DNA from: Citrobacter amalonaticus Y19
Lineage (GTDB): Bacteria > Pseudomonadota > Gammaproteobacteria > Enterobacterales > Enterobacteriaceae
NCBI RefSeq assembly: GCF_000981805.1
Contig: NZ_CP011132.1
Span: 744,001-808,000 of the forward strand
Direction of reading: 5' to 3'
DNA length: 64,000 nt
The notes under the pieces are model-generated. The model searched no databases, had not been told where the DNA came from, and saw nothing but the letters and a program-made list of their open reading frames with translations. The translations under genes and the position numbers were made by a program. Below, one piece after another: positions 33,201 through 41,799 of the stretch (its first letter is position 1; each line of letters starts with the position of its first letter).

Positions 33201-34484
33201 TTACTGCTTCGGTGCCGCCACCACTTTGCTGCCCACACCGCGGTTATTGTATTCCCACATGCGGTTGAAGTTGGTGTCGTTCAGGTTACGCTGGGTTTCG
33301 CCTTTATCATCCTTCGCGCCGGTATTGCCCGCGAAAGGACGCTTCGAGATCACCGCGTCAGCCCACGGCTGCGCCAGGTTAAAGCCTTCGTTAATCACGC
33401 TATCGCGGATCACGACCTGACCGTTGGTGTTGCTGTCGACATCCAGTGCGCGACCCAGTTGCGCCACGCCGTCACCAGCGGCGGTGAAGCGGCTGTTGGT
33501 GGCGAGGAAACCGTAGTAAATGTTCGACAGCGTTGCCGGTGCGAAGACGTACGCTTCCTGTTGAGTGCGGGAGTTCACCACGCGGAAGTCGGTGTTATCA
33601 AACACCACTGCGCCGCGCCCGGAAACCATATCCACATCCCCTTCGATATAGCTGTTGGTGACCAGGGTGCGCGGCTGACGGTCATTTTCCAGACGGTTCT
33701 GCACGCCGCTGTTGGTCACAAAGAAGGTGTTCTGGCGGCCCAGAATGTTCACATTGTTGATCTGAACTTTGTCACCGTCGGTACGCAGCGCAACGGCCGG
33801 GTGGTTACCCGCATCCACGCTGTCGCCGAGATTGTTTTCAACGGTCAGGTTCTGCAACTGCAGGCCATTGTTCTGTGACCACAGTACGGCTGAACACATC
33901 ACGCCAATGTTCGCGCCGCGTTTGTTCTGGCAGTTGTCAAACATGTACCAGGCCGGTTTGCCAGGCATATATTTCCCGCTCGGGTTTACCGTATGACGCC
34001 AGTCCGCGGTGCTCATTTCACCGTCGATCGCCGCGCCAATCTTCACGTCTAACGGTTTCTCACCCGTTCCGTACAGCGTCAGGCTGCCGGGTGCGGCAGG
34101 GATATAGACGGTTCCCTGATATTCACCTGGCATAATGGCAATGTACTGACGTTTGTTGGTGCGCGTGGTGATCGCCGCATCCACCGCTGCCTGAATGGTG
34201 GTGTGGGTCACGCCCTGCGTACCGGCCGGGCCGACCACAAAGTCAGGCTGAGCAGGCAGAGTGATTGAGGACGGTGTCCATGGCGCGGTGTTTGGCGTCA
34301 GGGAAGAAAAATAGTTTTTAGCGACAAAATTCTGCGCTTCATTCGCCGACAAAATGGGGCGCGAGGAGGTTCCTGGCGCGGTTTGATCGGAAGGAATTTG
34401 ATCCGGCGGGGTAGAGCTACAGGCGGTCAGCGTCACGCCAAAAGCCAGTGCCAGCGCCAGACGGGAAACTGATGATGTGTTCAC
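33201..34484 (-). CDS. ybhC: Outer-membrane lipoprotein YbhC, pectinesterase family acyl-CoA thioesterase
   Basis: 427 residues. Lipoprotein signal with lipobox LTAC (Cys22), then a pectin methylesterase-type right-handed beta-helix: GTHTTIQAAVDAA near 100, YIAIMPGEYQGTVYIP, and SYIEGDVDMVSGRGAVVFDN near 286, where family enzymes have GxVDFIFG; here DMVSG replaces it. The family member in E. coli is reported as a thioesterase-like outer-membrane lipoprotein with no proven pectinase role. It is divergent from hutI. Confidence 0.93.
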   Translation of the reverse strand: MNTSSVSRLALALAFGVTLTACSSTPPDQIPSDQTAPGTSSRPILSANEAQNFVAKNYFSSLTPNTAPWTPSSITLPAQPDFVVGPAGTQGVTHTTIQAAVDAAITTRTNKRQYIAIMPGEYQGTVYIPAAPGSLTLYGTGEKPLDVKIGAAIDGEMSTADWRHTVNPSGKYMPGKPAWYMFDNCQNKRGANIGVMCSAVLWSQNNGLQLQNLTVENNLGDSVDAGNHPAVALRTDGDKVQINNVNILGRQNTFFVTNSGVQNRLENDRQPRTLVTNSYIEGDVDMVSGRGAVVFDNTDFRVVNSRTQQEAYVFAPATLSNIYYGFLATNSRFTAAGDGVAQLGRALDVDSNTNGQVVIRDSVINEGFNLAQPWADAVISKRPFAGNTGAKDDKGETQRNLNDTNFNRMWEYNNRGVGSKVVAAPKQ

Positions 34485-34674
34485 GAGTTGCTCCGGGCTA
34501 TAAAAGTATCCATTGAAGCCTGCTTTTTTATACTAAGTTGAGCAAAACGGGAAGGTGAAAAGCTAAAAAGTTGTTTTTTAAGCCACACCTCGCGGATCCT
34601 GACACCGTCAACGTCACAATTAAGTAACATTTTTGTCCTGGATGATTGACTTCCCGCGCGCGATCTCAAATAAA

Positions 34675-34685
34675 TGTCTATACAA
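34675..34685 (+). promoter_or_regulatory. HutC-like operator before hutI
   Basis: TGTCTATACAA, an inverted copy of the core of the CTTGTATAGACAAG site upstream of hutU, 22 bp before hutI. It is likely bound by the HutC repressor, relieved by urocanate. Confidence 0.7.
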
Positions 34686-34707
34686 CCTAAGACAACCTGG
34701 AGAGGGC

Positions 34708-35931
34708 ATGCAACACCTGTTACCCGATGATACGCTCTGGCGAAATCTCCGTCTGGCAACGCTCGACCCGGAGCTGCCGACGCCGTATGGCATGCTGGAC
34801 CATCATGCGTTGATTATCCGCGAGGGGCGCGTGCTGGCAATTGTACCGGAGACTTCACTCCCGACAGCGCACGCTAATTCGCATGACCTGCAGGGGCGTC
34901 TGGTGACGCCCGGACTGATTGACTGCCACACGCATCTGGTGTTTGGCGGCAACCGCGCCAGCGAGTGGGAGCAACGGTTGAACGGTGTCTCTTACCAGCA
35001 GATCAGTGCGCAAGGCGGCGGTATTAACGCGACCGTGTCGGCGACGCGTGCCGCGACGCAGGAGACGCTCTTTGCCTCTGCACAGGCGCGGATCGCACGT
35101 CTGATGCGCGAGGGGGTGACCCTGCTGGAAGTGAAATCCGGCTACGGTCTGAATGTGGCAGCAGAAGAAAAGATGCTGCGCGTGGCCGCCCGCCTGGCTG
35201 AAGAAAATCACATTGAGATAAGCTCCACGCTGCTGGCGGCGCATGCCGTACCGGCTGAATACCGGGACAATCCTGACGGCTATATCACCTATGTCTGCGA
35301 AACGATACTGCCGCAGCTATGGGAAAAGGGGTTGTTTGAAGCAGTCGATCTGTTCTGCGAGAGCGTAGGGTTCACCCTGGCCCAGAGCGAGCGGGTACTG
35401 CGCGCGGCACAGGCGGCGGGCATCCCGGTCAAAGGACACGTTGAGCAATTGTCTCTGCTTGGCGGGACGCAACTGGTCAGTCGCTATCACGGACTTTCTG
35501 CCGATCACATTGAATATCTTGATGAAGCGGGCGTGGCGGCGATGCGTCACAGCGGCACCGTTGGCGTACTACTACCGGGAGCGTTCTATTTCCTGAAAGA
35601 GACACAGCGTCCGCCCGTTGAATTGCTGCGCCGCTACCAGATCCCGATGGCGGTGGCGACCGATTTCAACCCCGGCACCAGTCCCTTTATCAGCCTGCAT
35701 CTGGCAATGAACATGGCCTGCGTTCAGTTTGGACTGACGCCGGAAGAGGCGTGGGCGGGCGTCACCCGTCATGCCGCTCAGGCGCTGGGACGCCAGACGA
35801 CGCACGGACAACTGAAAGCGGGCTACGTTGCCGATTTTAACGTCTGGGATGCGCAAAACCCGGTGGAGATCCTCTATGAGCCTGGGCGCAACCCGCTGTA
35901 TCAACGCATATTTCGAGGAGAAATCACATGA
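34708..35931 (+). CDS. hutI: Imidazolonepropionase HutI
   Basis: Amidohydrolase that opens imidazolone-5-propionate to formiminoglutamate, the third step of histidine degradation. 407 residues. The metal-binding HTH is His74/His76 in LIDCHTHLVFGG. KGHVEQL, HIEYLDEAG and the late aspartate in VATDFNPGTSP belong to the active site. Start ATG 34708 follows GGAGAGGG; the longer frame is unsupported. Overlaps hutG by four bases (ATGA). Confidence 0.97.
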   Translation: MQHLLPDDTLWRNLRLATLDPELPTPYGMLDHHALIIREGRVLAIVPETSLPTAHANSHDLQGRLVTPGLIDCHTHLVFGGNRASEWEQRLNGVSYQQISAQGGGINATVSATRAATQETLFASAQARIARLMREGVTLLEVKSGYGLNVAAEEKMLRVAARLAEENHIEISSTLLAAHAVPAEYRDNPDGYITYVCETILPQLWEKGLFEAVDLFCESVGFTLAQSERVLRAAQAAGIPVKGHVEQLSLLGGTQLVSRYHGLSADHIEYLDEAGVAAMRHSGTVGVLLPGAFYFLKETQRPPVELLRRYQIPMAVATDFNPGTSPFISLHLAMNMACVQFGLTPEEAWAGVTRHAAQALGRQTTHGQLKAGYVADFNVWDAQNPVEILYEPGRNPLYQRIFRGEIT

Positions 35932-36869
35932 CGCAATGGGAAGCCGCTGCCCCTGAACTGTGGCAGGGGCGAGATGACAGCGGTGAAGCCGCAAACGCGC
36001 TGCGTCTGTTTCAGACCACAGCGCGCAGCCTGACGTTTTCGCCAGAGCATTATCGCGACAAGATAGCCCTGCTCGGCTTTGCCTGCGATGAGGGGGTCAA
36101 GCGTAATCAAGGGCGTCCCGGTGCCGCCGGCGCGCCGGACGCGCTGCGTTGCGCGCTGGCTAATCTGGCGAGCCACGCGGGGCATGAGCGACTGGTGGAT
36201 ATGGGGAATCTGCTGGCCCCGACGGCGGATCTGGAAGGGGCGCAACAGGCGCTGCGCGATGCGGTCTCTCGATGCCATCAGGCCGGGATGCGCACCTTCG
36301 TGCTTGGCGGCGGGCATGAAACGGCATTCGGCCACGGGGCAGGCATTTTCGATGCGTTCCCCGGCGAGCGGGTAGGGATCATTAACCTCGACGCACATCT
36401 GGATCTGCGTAACGCCGGGCGGGCGACCTCCGGCACGCCGTTTCGCCAACTGGCGCAGCTTTGCGACCAGCAGCAGCGCGAGTTTCGCTATGCCTGCATC
36501 GGCGTGAGTCGGGCGGCAAATACCCAGGCGCTGTGGGATGAGGCGCAACAGCGTAACGTGCTGGTGGTTGAAGATTTGCAGTGCAGCGAAGCTGATGCCC
36601 GGCTGGCGGCGTTTATCAGCGAGGTGGATAAACTCTATCTGACTGTCGATCTCGACGTGCTGCCTGTTGCCGAGATGCCCGCGGTATCGGCGCCTGCGGC
36701 GCTGGGCGTGCCGTTGGCGACCCTGCTGAAATTGATTGAACCCATTTGCCGCAGCGGTAAGCTCCAGGCGGTGGATATGGTTGAATTTAATCCTCGCTTT
36801 GATAATGATGGCAGGTCGGCACGCGTGGCTGCGCGGCTTGGCTGGCAAATCGCCCACTGGTGGCAGTAA
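35928..36869 (+). CDS. hutG: Formimidoylglutamase HutG
   Basis: Arginase/agmatinase-family Mn enzyme hydrolysing formiminoglutamate to glutamate and formamide. 313 residues. Manganese ligands lie in GGGHETAFGHGAG near 125, NLDAHLDLRN near 155 and TVDLDVLPVAEMPAVSAP near 242. Overlaps hutI; 25 bp to hutC. This is the one-step HutG route rather than the HutF pathway. Confidence 0.97.
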   Translation: MTQWEAAAPELWQGRDDSGEAANALRLFQTTARSLTFSPEHYRDKIALLGFACDEGVKRNQGRPGAAGAPDALRCALANLASHAGHERLVDMGNLLAPTADLEGAQQALRDAVSRCHQAGMRTFVLGGGHETAFGHGAGIFDAFPGERVGIINLDAHLDLRNAGRATSGTPFRQLAQLCDQQQREFRYACIGVSRAANTQALWDEAQQRNVLVVEDLQCSEADARLAAFISEVDKLYLTVDLDVLPVAEMPAVSAPAALGVPLATLLKLIEPICRSGKLQAVDMVEFNPRFDNDGRSARVAARLGWQIAHWWQ

Positions 36870-36894
36870 TCGATTGATAAGGTAAAACATTCCC

Positions 36895-37620
36895 ATGACA
36901 CTCTCTCGCCCTCGTTCTGCTCCCGCGCCGTTTTATGAGACGGTAAAACGCGAGATTAGCGAAAAGATCGCCAGCGGCGTCTGGCAGCCGCACGATCGTA
37001 TTCCGTCGGAGGCGGAGCTGGTGGCGCAGTACGGCTTCAGTCGGATGACCATCAACCGGGCGCTGCGTGAACTGACCGACGAAGGGATGCTGGTGCGTCT
37101 GCAGGGGGTGGGAACCTTTGTTGCAGAGCCGAAAGGCCAGTCCGCGCTGTTTGAAATTCGCAGTATTGCCGACGAAATTGCCTCACGGGCGCATCGGCAT
37201 CACTGCGAGGTGTTGATTCTGGAAAAAAAACCGGCCAATGCGCGACAGGCGGCGGTGCTGAAGGTCAGTGAAGGCACGGCGATTTTCCATTCTGTGATGG
37301 TGCATTTTGAAAACGACCAGCCGGTACAGATAGAAGATCGCTGTGTGAATGCCGACATCGTCCCGGAGTATCTGGCGCAGGATTACAGCCAGACCACGCC
37401 GCATGCCTACCTGTCGTTGATTGCGCCGCTGACGGAAGGGGAGCACATCGTTGAAGCGGTGCGCGCCACGGCGCAAGAGTGCGCCTTACTGGATATCGGC
37501 GAGACCGATCCTTGTCTGCTCATTCGTCGTACCACCTGGTCCGCCACGCAGATTGTTTCCCATGCGCGACTGCTCTTCCCGGGGTCTCGCTACCGGTTGC
37601 AGGGCCATTTCTCCTCCTGA
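36895..37620 (+). CDS. hutC: Histidine utilisation repressor HutC
   Basis: GntR-family repressor, 241 residues. The winged HTH reads IASGVWQPHDRIPSEAELVAQYGFSRMTINRALRELTDEGMLVRLQGVGTFVAEP (about 23-77), followed by a UTRA effector domain (SALFEIRSIADEIASRAHRHHCEVL to the C-terminus), which in the family binds urocanate. Third gene of hutIGC, so autoregulated. Putative operators lie before hutI and hutU. Confidence 0.97.
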   Translation: MTLSRPRSAPAPFYETVKREISEKIASGVWQPHDRIPSEAELVAQYGFSRMTINRALRELTDEGMLVRLQGVGTFVAEPKGQSALFEIRSIADEIASRAHRHHCEVLILEKKPANARQAAVLKVSEGTAIFHSVMVHFENDQPVQIEDRCVNADIVPEYLAQDYSQTTPHAYLSLIAPLTEGEHIVEAVRATAQECALLDIGETDPCLLIRRTTWSATQIVSHARLLFPGSRYRLQGHFSS

Positions 37621-37700
37621 GCCGCGCGGACTGAAAAGCGTGATTGCTGACGCAATATAACAAAAATGTATCTTTTTTGTTAACTACTGCCTTGTTATGT

Positions 37701-37714
37701 CTTGTATAGACAAG
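37701..37714 (+). promoter_or_regulatory. HutC operator upstream of hutUH
   Basis: CTTGTATAGACAAG, a near-perfect palindrome matching known enteric HutC sites, about 80 bp before hutU. Confidence 0.8.
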
Positions 37715-37748
37715 TATATATTTACCTCACACCCGATCATTCCATTAT

Positions 37749-37769
37749 GCCGGATAAACAGTATCCGGC
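37749..37769 (+). other. Hairpin in the hutU leader
   Basis: GCCGGATA-AACAG-TATCCGGC, an 8-bp perfect stem 7 bp before the GAGGAG ribosome site of hutU. The arms resemble a REP palindrome core. Its effect is unknown; it may influence hutUH mRNA stability or translation. Confidence 0.6.
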
Positions 37770-37791
37770 ACGTCCGTGAGGAGTCGTTGTT

Positions 37792-39477
37792 ATGTCTCAT
37801 AGCAAGTATCGCCAGCAAGATATCCGCGCCCCGCGAGGGACAACGCTGACGGCCAAATCCTGGCTGACCGAAGCGCCGCTGCGCATGTTAATGAATAACC
37901 TGGATCCCGACGTCGCCGAAAACCCGCATGAGCTGGTGGTGTACGGCGGTATAGGACGCGCGGCACGTAACTGGGAATGCTATGACGCGATTGTCAACGC
38001 CCTGACCCAACTGGAAGCGGATGAAACGCTGCTGGTCCAGTCCGGTAAACCGGTTGGCGTATTCAGAACCCATCAGAACGCCCCGCGCGTGCTTATTGCC
38101 AACTCTAACCTCGTACCGCACTGGGCGACCTGGGAGCATTTCAACGAACTGGATGCGAAAGGGCTGGCGATGTACGGCCAGATGACGGCCGGAAGCTGGA
38201 TCTATATCGGCAGTCAGGGGATCGTGCAGGGCACCTATGAAACGTTCGTCGAAGCGGGACGCCAGCACTACGACGGCAATCTGCGCGGACGCTGGGTGTT
38301 AACCGCCGGGCTCGGTGGCATGGGGGGCGCGCAGCCGTTGGCGGCAACGCTGGCTGGCGCCTGTTCTCTGAACATTGAATGTCAGCAGAGCCGCATCGAT
38401 TTCCGTCTGCGCACCCGCTATGTCGATGAACAGGCGACGTCTCTCGATGACGCGCTGGCGCGCATCGAAAAATATACCCGCGAAGGCAAAGCCGTCTCGA
38501 TTGCCCTGTGCGCCAATGCGGCGGACATCGTGCCCGAGCTGGTGAAGCGCGGCGTACGCCCGGACATGGTCACCGACCAGACCAGCGCCCACGATCCCTT
38601 GCATGGTTATCTGCCTTCCGGCTGGGACTGGGAGACCTATCAGCAGAAAGCGCTCTCCGATCCGCAGGGAACCGTAGAGGCGGCGAAGCGCTCGATGGCG
38701 AAACACGTCGAGGCCATGCTGGCGTTCAACGACATGGGCGTACCCACGTTCGATTACGGCAACAATATCCGCCAGATGGCAAAAGAGATGGGTGTGGAAA
38801 ACGCCTTTGCCTTTCCTGGCTTCGTACCGGCCTATATTCGCCCGCTGTTCTGTCGCGGCATCGGGCCGTTCCGCTGGGTGGCGCTTTCCGGTGATCCTCA
38901 GGATATTTATAAAACCGATGCCAAAGTGAAAGAGATTGTGGCGGATGACGAGCACCTCCACCATTGGCTGGACATGGCGCGGGAGCGAATTAATTTCCAG
39001 GGGCTGCCAGCGCGTATCTGCTGGGTGGGTCTCGAATGGCGGCAAAAACTCGGCCTGGCGTTCAACGAAATGGTGCGCAGTGGTGAAGTGTCTGCACCTA
39101 TTGTGATCGGTCGCGACCATCTGGATTCTGGCTCTGTCGCCAGCCCGAACCGCGAAACCGAGGCGATGCGCGACGGCTCTGATGCGGTGTCCGACTGGCC
39201 GCTGCTCAATGCCCTGCTCAACACGGCGAGCGGAGCCACCTGGGTATCGTTGCATCACGGCGGTGGCGTAGGAATGGGCTTCTCGCAGCACGCCGGGATG
39301 GTCATTGTCTGCGACGGCAGCGATGAAGCGGCCGAGCGAATTGCCCGGGTACTGCATAACGATCCGGCGACCGGCGTGATGCGTCATGCGGATGCAGGTT
39401 ATGACATCGCCGTGGAGTGCGCTGTGGAACAAGGTCTGAATCTACCGATGGTTGCGGCAACGCAGGGGAAACGCTGA
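37792..39477 (+). CDS. hutU: Urocanate hydratase HutU
   Basis: NAD-containing urocanase converting urocanate to imidazolone propionate. 561 residues, the family's usual length. Hallmarks: LDPDVAENPHELVVYGGIGRAARNWECYDAI near 38-68, TAGLGGMGGAQPLAATLAGACSLNIE near 170-195, and FCRGIGPFRWVALSGDPQDIYKTD with the active-site cysteine near residue 410 region onward. First gene of hutUH, preceded by TGAGGAG. hutH starts 1 bp after its stop. Confidence 0.98.
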   Translation: MSHSKYRQQDIRAPRGTTLTAKSWLTEAPLRMLMNNLDPDVAENPHELVVYGGIGRAARNWECYDAIVNALTQLEADETLLVQSGKPVGVFRTHQNAPRVLIANSNLVPHWATWEHFNELDAKGLAMYGQMTAGSWIYIGSQGIVQGTYETFVEAGRQHYDGNLRGRWVLTAGLGGMGGAQPLAATLAGACSLNIECQQSRIDFRLRTRYVDEQATSLDDALARIEKYTREGKAVSIALCANAADIVPELVKRGVRPDMVTDQTSAHDPLHGYLPSGWDWETYQQKALSDPQGTVEAAKRSMAKHVEAMLAFNDMGVPTFDYGNNIRQMAKEMGVENAFAFPGFVPAYIRPLFCRGIGPFRWVALSGDPQDIYKTDAKVKEIVADDEHLHHWLDMARERINFQGLPARICWVGLEWRQKLGLAFNEMVRSGEVSAPIVIGRDHLDSGSVASPNRETEAMRDGSDAVSDWPLLNALLNTASGATWVSLHHGGGVGMGFSQHAGMVIVCDGSDEAAERIARVLHNDPATGVMRHADAGYDIAVECAVEQGLNLPMVAATQGKR

Positions 39478-39478
39478 T

Positions 39479-40999
39479 ATGAACACCATGACCTTAACGC
39501 CGGGCCATCTGAGCTTTTCACAGCTACGCGAGGTCTGGCAGCGGCCGGTTAAACTGAGCCTCGATGCCAGCGCCATCGAGGGCATTAACGCCAGCGTGGC
39601 CTGCGTCAACACGATTGTTGCTGAGGGGCGCACGGCCTACGGCATTAACACGGGCTTTGGCCTGCTGGCGCAGACGCGCATTGCCAATGACGATCTGCAA
39701 AACCTGCAACGTTCGCTGGTGCTGTCGCATGCGGCAGGCGTGGGCGACGCGTTAGATGATGCGCTGGTGCGCCTGATCATGGTGCTGAAGATAAACAGCC
39801 TTGCGCGCGGTTTCTCCGGTATTCGCCTTAGCGTGATTGACGCGCTGATTGCGTTGGTTAACGCCGAAGTCTGGCCGCACATTCCGGCGAAAGGGTCGGT
39901 GGGTGCATCAGGCGACTTGGCACCGTTGGCCCACATGTCGCTCACGCTGTTAGGAGAAGGGAAGGCGCGCTGGCAGGGGGAATGGCTAGCGGCGACGGAA
40001 GCACTGAAAAAAGCCGGGCTGGAGCCGATTACGCTGGCGGCGAAAGAAGGGCTGGCGCTGCTTAACGGCACGCAGGCGTCGACGGCATTTGCGCTGCGCG
40101 GGCTGTTTGAAGCGCAGGAGCTGTTCGCGTCCGCCATCGTGTGCGGATCGTTAACCACCGAAGCCGTGCTGGGATCTCGTCGCCCGTTCGATGCGCGCAT
40201 TCACGCCGCACGCGGGCAGCGTGGGCAGATTGATGCGGCGGCGCTGTATCGCCATGTCCTGACGGAGACCAGCGCGCTGTCGGCGTCGCACCACAATTGT
40301 GAAAAGGTACAGGATCCGTATTCTCTGCGCTGTCAGCCGCAGGTGATGGGGGCATGTCTGACGCAGATGCGCCAGGTGATGGACGTGCTGCTGGCGGAAG
40401 CCAATGCGGTTTCTGATAACCCGCTGGTTTTTGCTGAGCAGGGGGACGTCATCTCTGGGGGTAACTTCCATGCCGAACCGGTGGCGATGGCGGCAGATAA
40501 TCTGGCGCTGGCCATTGCCGAAATTGGCGCGCTTTCCGAACGTCGTATTGCGCTGATGATGGATAAACATATGTCGCAACTACCGCCTTTCCTTGTCAAG
40601 AACGGTGGGGTGAACTCCGGCTTTATGATTGCTCAGGTGACGGCGGCAGCGCTCGCCAGTGAGAACAAAGCGCTGGCGCATCCGCACAGCGTGGACAGCC
40701 TGCCAACGTCGGCGAATCAGGAAGATCACGTATCGATGGCGCCTGCGGCAGGACGCAGACTGTGGGAGATGGCGGCGAACACTCGCGGCGTGCTGGCCGT
40801 CGAGTGGCTGGCAGCCTGTCAGGGGATCGATTTACGCGAAGGGTTAACGTCAAGCCCGCTACTGGAGGAGGCGCGAACCGCATTGCGTGAGCAGGTTGCG
40901 CATTATACCCAGGACCGTTTCTTCGCCCCGGATATTGAGCGTGCGACAGCATTGCTTGCGCAGGGAACGTTGTTGCAGCTCGTGCCGGAATTTCTTTGA
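39479..40999 (+). CDS. hutH: Histidine ammonia-lyase HutH
   Basis: First enzyme of histidine degradation, deaminating L-histidine to trans-urocanate. 506 residues. The self-cyclising Ala143-Ser144-Gly145 of the MIO cofactor sits in KGSVGASGDLAPLAHM. YGINTGFG near 54-61, HNCEKVQDPYSLRCQPQVMG and NSGFMIAQVTAAALASENK are conserved. ATG 39479 is preferred; ATG 39488 is also possible. The last codons and stop (AATTTCTTTGAACAG) are echoed in the tandem repeats that follow. Confidence 0.97.
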   Translation: MNTMTLTPGHLSFSQLREVWQRPVKLSLDASAIEGINASVACVNTIVAEGRTAYGINTGFGLLAQTRIANDDLQNLQRSLVLSHAAGVGDALDDALVRLIMVLKINSLARGFSGIRLSVIDALIALVNAEVWPHIPAKGSVGASGDLAPLAHMSLTLLGEGKARWQGEWLAATEALKKAGLEPITLAAKEGLALLNGTQASTAFALRGLFEAQELFASAIVCGSLTTEAVLGSRRPFDARIHAARGQRGQIDAAALYRHVLTETSALSASHHNCEKVQDPYSLRCQPQVMGACLTQMRQVMDVLLAEANAVSDNPLVFAEQGDVISGGNFHAEPVAMAADNLALAIAEIGALSERRIALMMDKHMSQLPPFLVKNGGVNSGFMIAQVTAAALASENKALAHPHSVDSLPTSANQEDHVSMAPAAGRRLWEMAANTRGVLAVEWLAACQGIDLREGLTSSPLLEEARTALREQVAHYTQDRFFAPDIERATALLAQGTLLQLVPEFL

Positions 41000-41001
41000 A
41001 C

Positions 41002-41258
41002 AGAGCCGGATGGCGCTGACGCTTATCCGGCCTACAAAACGATGCCTGACGCGTAGGCCGGATAAGACGCTAATTTCTCTGAACAGCGCCGGATGGCGCT
41101 AACGCTTATCCGGCCTACAGAACGGTGCCTGACGCGTAGGCCGGATAAGACGCTAATTTCTCTGAACAGCGCCGGATGGCGCTGACGCTTATCCGGCCTA
41201 CAGAACGGTGCCTGACGCGTAGGCCGGATAAGACGCGTGAGCGTCGTCATCCGGCACA
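41002..41258. repeat. BIME of three tandem REP pairs after hutH
   Basis: Three copies of an 82-83-bp unit (beginning at 40998, 41081 and 41163), each with two opposite REP palindromes: GCCGGATGGCGCTNACGCTTATCCGGCCTAC and GTAGGCCGGATAAGACGC. The spacer AATTTCTCTGAACAG between units resembles the last 15 bp around the hutH stop. The end at 41239-41258 has a further CGTCATCCGGCACAAC half. Confidence 0.92.
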
Positions 41259-41264
41259 ACACGA

Positions 41265-41741
41265 TCAACTGAACATCGCGGTAATCGAGGCGCTGGCGAG
41301 CGAGTGGAAATGGACGTTAAATCCTACCATCGCGCCGCTGGCACCTTCATCGACGTCAATCTTGTCCACATCCAACGCGTGAACGGTAAAGATATAGCGG
41401 TGGGTTTCACCTTTTGGCGGCGCGGCGCCGCCGTAGCCCGCTTTACCGAAGTCGGTACGCGTCTGGATAACGCCGTCCGGCAGCGCGACCAGCCCGGAGC
41501 CAAAGCCCTGCGGCAGTACCCGGGTGTTGGCAGGAATATTGGCCACTACCCAGTGCCACCAGCCGGAGCCGGTTGGCGCATCCGGATCAAAACAGGTCAC
41601 CACGAAACTCTTCGTTCCGGCGGGCACCTCATCCCAGGCCAGATGCGGAGAAAGGTTATCGCCGTCATAGCCCATACCGTTGAAGACATGGCGCAGGGGA
41701 AGCTTTTCCCCGTCGCGCAGATCGTTGCTGATTAATTTCAT
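41265..41741 (-). CDS. ybhB: PEBP/RKIP-like protein YbhB
   Basis: 158-residue phosphatidylethanolamine-binding-protein family member, cytoplasmic. Ligand pocket motifs are CFDPDAPTGSGWWHWVVANIP (about 50-70) and PPKGETHRYIFTVHAL near 118-133. Start ATG 41741 (MKLISNDLRDG) follows AAGGAGAG; the longer frame adds 15 residues. Function in bacteria is poorly defined. Confidence 0.96.
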   Translation of the reverse strand: MKLISNDLRDGEKLPLRHVFNGMGYDGDNLSPHLAWDEVPAGTKSFVVTCFDPDAPTGSGWWHWVVANIPANTRVLPQGFGSGLVALPDGVIQTRTDFGKAGYGGAAPPKGETHRYIFTVHALDVDKIDVDEGASGAMVGFNVHFHSLASASITAMFS

Positions 41742-41799
41742 GCACTCTCCTTCATTTTCGCCAAAAAGTGTCGCCAGAAACCTCACAGCTTACCGTTAA

